A DNA stretch of 5,333 nt, from NCBI GenBank assembly GCA_937967705.1, contig CALCJG010000211.1:1-5333 (forward strand). The letters run 5' to 3'. The notes under the pieces are model-generated. The model saw nothing but the letters and a program-made list of their open reading frames with translations, made no database searches and was not told the origin of the DNA. The stretch is from an uncultured Spirochaetia bacterium. GTDB lineage: Bacteria > Spirochaetota > UBA4802 > JAGODF01. The translations under genes and the position numbers were made by a program. Every line of letters begins with the position of its first letter. The stretch's first letter is position 1. Positions 5,240 through 5,333 of this stretch are shown in pieces.

Positions 5240-5333
5240 TCAGTAATATCTGCCGGGGATCAGCGGGTCTTCGGCTCTATCCCCGTTTCTTCGCTCTGTT
5301 ATCGCCTTCTTGATGGCGCGGTGTTTCTCCTCG
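5240..5333 (-). CDS. C-terminal end of an unidentified protein (partial, 5' end outside window)
   Basis: On the minus strand an open frame enters from the right edge and gives 30 residues, EEKHRAIKKAITERR then NGDRAEDPLIPGRYY, before TGA at 5242-5240. The stretch is highly charged, soluble-looking and ends in a helix-like basic segment plus a Pro/Gly/Tyr tail. I do not recognise the family. The 17-base gap and the absence of a promoter before the DUF1295 gene argue that this is a real upstream gene of the same operon. Frame choice rests on this context and on amino-acid composition only. Confidence 0.6.
   Translation of the reverse strand, partial: EEKHRAIKKAITERRNGDRAEDPLIPGRYY

Noticed and set aside
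4812..5246. 144-codon plus-strand open frame opposite DUF1295
   Set aside because: It is a shadow of the DUF1295 gene, whose membrane segments and family motifs are on the minus strand.

Overview
The window is a GC-rich bacterial chromosome segment from a Gram-negative-type organism. A 7TMR-DISM sensor, a DinB polymerase of the type ending in an RASLL tail, and a DUF1295 membrane protein together would fit a spirochaete or a deltaproteobacterium-like lineage. That is an inference from family distribution; nothing here fixes the taxon. No rRNA, tRNA, CRISPR array, transposase or phage gene is visible.

Layout. (1) 1-1833, minus: the N-terminal 611 residues of a membrane sensor with a signal peptide, an extracytoplasmic DISMED2-like domain, a 7TM domain, PAS, coiled coil and a second PAS. 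It is cut by the left edge before its output domain. (2) 1834-2083: a divergent control region with a sigma70-like promoter candidate facing each way. (3) 2084-2659, plus: a small soluble protein with the two-block His-Gly / Cys signature of caspase-like (clan CD) peptidases, resembling the DUF6642 family. (4) 2662-3867, minus: DNA polymerase IV (dinB), tail-to-tail with the previous gene, 2 bp apart. (5) 3868-3911: the dinB control region, with a TTGACA-17-TATATA promoter overlapped by a 26-bp near-palindrome that ends one base before the ATG. (6) 3912-4433: a non-coding stretch packed with inverted repeats, two of which are related. (7) 4434-5222, minus: a DUF1295 (steroid 5-alpha-reductase-like) integral membrane protein. 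Seventeen bases upstream of it, on the same strand, is the 3' end of an unidentified gene that runs off the right edge (5240-5333).

How it fits together. The genes do not form one pathway. The best-supported regulatory unit is dinB, whose promoter/operator is arranged like a tightly repressed damage-inducible gene. The caspase-like gene shares its left control region with the sensor and its right boundary with dinB. A functional link between the putative protease, the sensor and the error-prone polymerase is possible but rests only on position. DUF1295 and its upstream neighbour look like an operon, probably in membrane lipid or small hydrophobic-molecule metabolism.

The items most worth a second look are the dinB operator, the caspase-like protein, and the hairpin-rich repeat region.
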